From the NCBI GenBank assembly GCA_016839845.1, contig JAEOTL010000503.1, forward strand, positions 1 through 8,944: a DNA stretch of 8,944 nucleotides, written 5' to 3'. The translations under genes and the position numbers were made by a program. The stretch comes from Promethearchaeota archaeon (lineage in GTDB: Archaea > Asgardarchaeota > Lokiarchaeia > Sigynarchaeales > SOKP01). Positions 6,355-8,944 of the stretch are shown here, piece by piece. The notes under the pieces are model-generated. The model saw only the letters and a program-made list of their open reading frames with translations. It was not told where the DNA came from and ran no database searches. How positions within the stretch are numbered: position 1 is the stretch's first letter; each line of letters starts with the position of its first letter.

Positions 6355-8944
6355 TAATATCACCTGCTTCAAATTTCTCGATAGCTTTGCATGAATGAGT
6401 ACGGTAAATAGAAACCTCAGGTTCTTGAAAACGTACGTTTCGAGAGGATAAATCATCCCATTTAATTTGATGACCATTAAATATTGGTCCATCAATACAC
6501 GCAAACTTAGTAATTTCTTTATCGTCTTGGATGAGCGTTAAACGGCAACAACCACACATTCCTGTACCATCAATCATAATAGTATTTAAACTAACAAATG
6601 TAGGTATGTTTCCTTGCTCTTTTGTGAAAACAGAGGCGTCTCTCATCATAAGAGTACAACCAATGAAGTAGCATCTTTCCACTTTATTATTTTGGCTAAA
6701 TACGTGTTTTAATCCGGTAAGAATTTTACCCTTAAGACCTTTTGAGCCATCAGATGTACAATAAATTACTTGATCAGCAATTTCTTCAAATTCATTCTCC
6801 AGATAAAACGAATGCTCATTTCGGGCTTCCAAAATTACTATGATTTTATTCCCAACCGATTTTAGTTCTTTGGCAATTGGGAGGATTGCACCATTTCCGT
6901 AGCATCCTCCTGCTAGTAAAACAGTTCCAAAATTATCTATTAGAATGTCATTTCCTAATGGCCCCACAACACTATAAAGATAATCGTCGGCTTTAAGATC
7001 TGTTAATTCCATAGTAGAATATCCCGTTTCTTGGTAAAAAAGAGTAATAGTACCTTTTTCATTATCCCACTCGGAAATAGTTAAGGGTATCCTTTCACTC
7101 ACATCCTCTTTCATCAATATTACAAAGTTTCCCGGTTTTGCTTTCTTAGCTATTAAGGGTGATTCAATTATTAATTTATAGAAATTTAATGCAATTTCTT
7201 CATTTGAAATAACCTTAAACCTTGTCTCTTTTGGGACTTCTTTCTCAATCCTTGATGCTCCTTTCTTTTTCTTTGATATTCTATATTCAATTAGCTGTTT
7301 CAAGTCTGGAACTTGACTTGAAATCTTTTCCCCTCGATATTTGAATGAATCTAACAGGGCATAATTTGTTAGCAACTCACAGTAATTATCTTCAAAACTA
7401 TGATGAGCCTGTCTTTTTAAGGACTGCTTAATCTTCTCAGTATTTACGTTACGATTCAATCTGTTTATTACATTAAAAATCTCAACTGAAGTTGAAAATT
7501 TAAACTCTTCCTCTTTTGATTTATCAAATTTTATCGCGAGTTCAGAAAAAATTAACCAATCTGGTTTTGATTTAGCAACTTGTGAAGAAGCTTGGAAGAA
7601 CCTATTTAAACCATCTCTAGAATTCGAAATTGAGCCTGAATCTTCTACAAACGTGCAAGTAGGAAGAATTACACTTGCATTCTCAAAACAATTAGAAGGA
7701 TAAATATCTTGTAAAATTAGGAACTCAATCTTTTCTATATATGTTAAATCAGTAAGTCGTTCAGTTAGGTATAACGCTTTAATTTTACCACTTTCTATGT
7801 CTTTAATAATGTCCTCTTGAGATCTCTTATTGTTAAGAATAAGATTCTCCAAAACACCCTGAATATTTGCGTTTCTTTCTAGAAGTTCTTCATCGTTAGT
7901 AGGGGAGAGAGAAGATACTAGAACGATGTTTTCTGTTTTTAAGATACTTCTAGCAAATTTGTTTAGTATATAGGCAGATTCATTCGATAAATCCAGAGAT
8001 GCAATTATCGCAATTTCTTCTGGTTTGAATTTCTTTAGGTTTTTTATTATGAAATCATATGCTATATCCCACTCGTAAGGTACTAAATTATTATTCTCTT
8101 TAATTAAGGGATTTTTTATTCGCTCCCTACCATTATTAAAAGGGACAATACAAAATCTTCCAAATAAGCAGGGATGCTTGTTGTTAGTATAATTATCTTT
8201 ATTAGGAATCGATTCAACTAAGTTTTCATTAAATGAATAGTATTCAAATTCGCATCCTATACTGCAGAGACAACATGAAGATGTGGTGACCTTGCTTGAT
8301 TTGTCAAACCATTTGGTGTTTTTGGAAGTGAAGGCCCCAGTCGGGCAAACATCTATGCAAGCACCACAAAACTGGCAATTGGTATCAATTAGAGGCATGT
8401 CGAATGCGGTTGAGACTTTTGTAGCATGTCCGCGATCAACAAGGTTAATGGCACCGATATTTTTTAATTCATTACAGATTCTCACACATTTTCCACACAA
8501 AATACACATATTGGGATCCATTTCAATAAAGGGATTATTTCTCTTTAAAGGAGAATCTCTATATTCTAATTGATAATTAACATCTTTTATTTCAAGATAA
8601 TTTGTAACCCTTCGTAAATCACAATCTTCCCTAACTGAGCATGAAAAACATCCAAAAGCTCTTCCAGCTTTACTTTCGCTACCCCTTTCTTCTTCGCAAT
8701 TATTTTTTTCCTCACACACGAAACAAGAAAAAGGGTGTTCGCTTAATATCAGATTTAATACTTCGATCCTTAATTCCTTAAGTTCTTCATCGTTTGTAGT
8801 GATTTCCATGTTAGTTTCAGCTGGAGTTGAGCACGCTGTAGGGTAGCCCTTCATCCCTTTAACTTTCACAATGCAAAGACGACAACCAGCATAAGGAGTT
8901 AAATCTTTCATATAGCATAAAGTGGGAATATATATTCCAGCTTC
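6347..8944 (-). CDS. NuoG/formate-dehydrogenase-like Fe-S protein with degenerate molybdopterin domain, fused to NfnA-type flavin subunit; 5' end off the right edge
   Basis: 865 residues are visible and the frame stays open to the window edge. The first in-frame ATG (8911) is internal: the residues before it, EAGIYIPTLCYM, belong to a plant-type [2Fe-2S] domain and carry its first cysteine. Numbering from the edge: [2Fe-2S] C10, C21, C24, C38; a NuoG His-Cys [4Fe-4S] motif H70, C74, C77, C83; an extra motif C99, C102, C108; two ferredoxin-type clusters C147/150/153/157 and C190/193/196/200; the molybdoenzyme-type cluster C224, C227, C231, C259 (CLFGRF); then a short molybdopterin-oxidoreductase-like stretch to about 515. 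After a lysine-rich linker (about 550-572), residues 575-846 form a complete NfnA/SudB unit: ERIPLTIS (flavin), GPLG, LLAGGCYGNG, ARNEH, DGSKGLKG, SLNTIMIDGTGMCGCC and FACIDGP ([2Fe-2S] ligands). It likely channels electrons between NAD(H)-linked partners and the NfnB subunit encoded directly downstream; a NuoF-like gene is expected upstream. The functional coupling is inferred. Confidence 0.9.
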   Translation of the reverse strand, partial: EAGIYIPTLCYMKDLTPYAGCRLCIVKVKGMKGYPTACSTPAETNMEITTNDEELKELRIEVLNLILSEHPFSCFVCEEKNNCEEERGSESKAGRAFGCFSCSVREDCDLRRVTNYLEIKDVNYQLEYRDSPLKRNNPFIEMDPNMCILCGKCVRICNELKNIGAINLVDRGHATKVSTAFDMPLIDTNCQFCGACIDVCPTGAFTSKNTKWFDKSSKVTTSSCCLCSIGCEFEYYSFNENLVESIPNKDNYTNNKHPCLFGRFCIVPFNNGRERIKNPLIKENNNLVPYEWDIAYDFIIKNLKKFKPEEIAIIASLDLSNESAYILNKFARSILKTENIVLVSSLSPTNDEELLERNANIQGVLENLILNNKRSQEDIIKDIESGKIKALYLTERLTDLTYIEKIEFLILQDIYPSNCFENASVILPTCTFVEDSGSISNSRDGLNRFFQASSQVAKSKPDWLIFSELAIKFDKSKEEEFKFSTSVEIFNVINRLNRNVNTEKIKQSLKRQAHHSFEDNYCELLTNYALLDSFKYRGEKISSQVPDLKQLIEYRISKKKKGASRIEKEVPKETRFKVISNEEIALNFYKLIIESPLIAKKAKPGNFVILMKEDVSERIPLTISEWDNEKGTITLFYQETGYSTMELTDLKADDYLYSVVGPLGNDILIDNFGTVLLAGGCYGNGAILPIAKELKSVGNKIIVILEARNEHSFYLENEFEEIADQVIYCTSDGSKGLKGKILTGLKHVFSQNNKVERCYFIGCTLMMRDASVFTKEQGNIPTFVSLNTIMIDGTGMCGCCRLTLIQDDKEITKFACIDGPIFNGHQIKWDDLSSRNVRFQEPEVSIYRTHSCKAIEKFEAGDINE
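6359..6365 (-). promoter_or_regulatory. Shine-Dalgarno deciding the NfnB-like start
   Basis: AGGTGAT on the minus strand lies four bases before the ATG at 6354, inside the last codons of the upstream gene. With the 8-base ATGAATGA overlap it indicates translational coupling and rules against the longer start at 6504. Confidence 0.6.

Noticed and set aside
6355..6504. 50-codon N-terminal extension of the NfnB-like protein
   Set aside because: It lies wholly inside the end of the upstream gene, has no family resemblance, and the ATG at 6354 has its own AGGTGAT ribosome site.
8283..8573. 96-codon plus-strand ORF opposite the ferredoxin domain
   Set aside because: It is the antisense of the cysteine-rich Fe-S region and has no independent support.
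1..8944. CRISPR array, tRNA or rRNA gene, insertion sequence or phage genes
   Set aside because: I see no regularly spaced repeats, no tRNA cloverleaf or rRNA-like stretch, no transposase or integrase motifs, and no terminal inverted repeats flanking any gene.

Overview
The window is AT-rich (roughly one third G+C) and looks like chromosomal DNA of an anaerobic archaeon. The archaeal reading rests on a BRE/TATA-like promoter (CTTATATATA preceded by GGAAAAG), on T-tract terminator candidates, and on a gene set built from oxygen-sensitive Fe-S, flavin and glycyl-radical enzymes. An Asgard or similar fermentative lineage is possible but cannot be proved from this sequence; no rRNA or taxonomic marker is present.

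Layout from left to right. Positions 1-286 (minus) hold the N-terminal part of a NuoE/HndA-type [2Fe-2S] subunit cut by the left edge. Positions 287-613 are non-coding, with a terminator-like hairpin behind the next gene and possible control sites for the NuoE-like gene. Positions 614-1864 (minus) encode a complete glutamate dehydrogenase. Positions 1865-2221 are a divergent control region containing a good plus-strand TATA box and a cluster of GTTCA half-sites. Positions 2222-2443 (plus) hold a small unrecognised ORF, the only plus-strand gene candidate, closed by a perfect hairpin and T-tract. Positions 2545-4857 (minus) encode a 770-residue glycyl radical enzyme of unknown substrate. Positions 4936-6354 (minus) encode the large subunit (NfnB/SudA/GltA type) of an NADPH-dependent ferredoxin:NADP oxidoreductase. 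Its start overlaps the end of a very large gene at 6347-8944 (minus), which runs off the right edge. That protein joins a NuoG/formate-dehydrogenase-like multi-Fe-S arm, a shrunken molybdopterin-oxidoreductase domain and a complete NfnA/SudB flavin subunit.

How the parts may work together (inference): the fused NuoG-NfnA protein and NfnB are translationally coupled and probably form one soluble complex moving electrons between NAD(H), NADP(H) and ferredoxin, possibly by flavin-based electron bifurcation. A NuoF-like partner is expected just beyond the right edge. Glutamate dehydrogenase would feed or draw on the same NAD(P)H pool, and the glycyl radical enzyme would supply a fermentative carbon step. 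Together they suggest anaerobic amino-acid or sugar-derivative fermentation with redox balancing. The most unusual items are the NuoG-NfnA fusion with its collapsed molybdopterin domain, the extra cysteine motif in its Fe-S arm, the Arg-to-Lys change in the glycyl-radical loop, and the small ORF bracketed by a promoter and a terminator.
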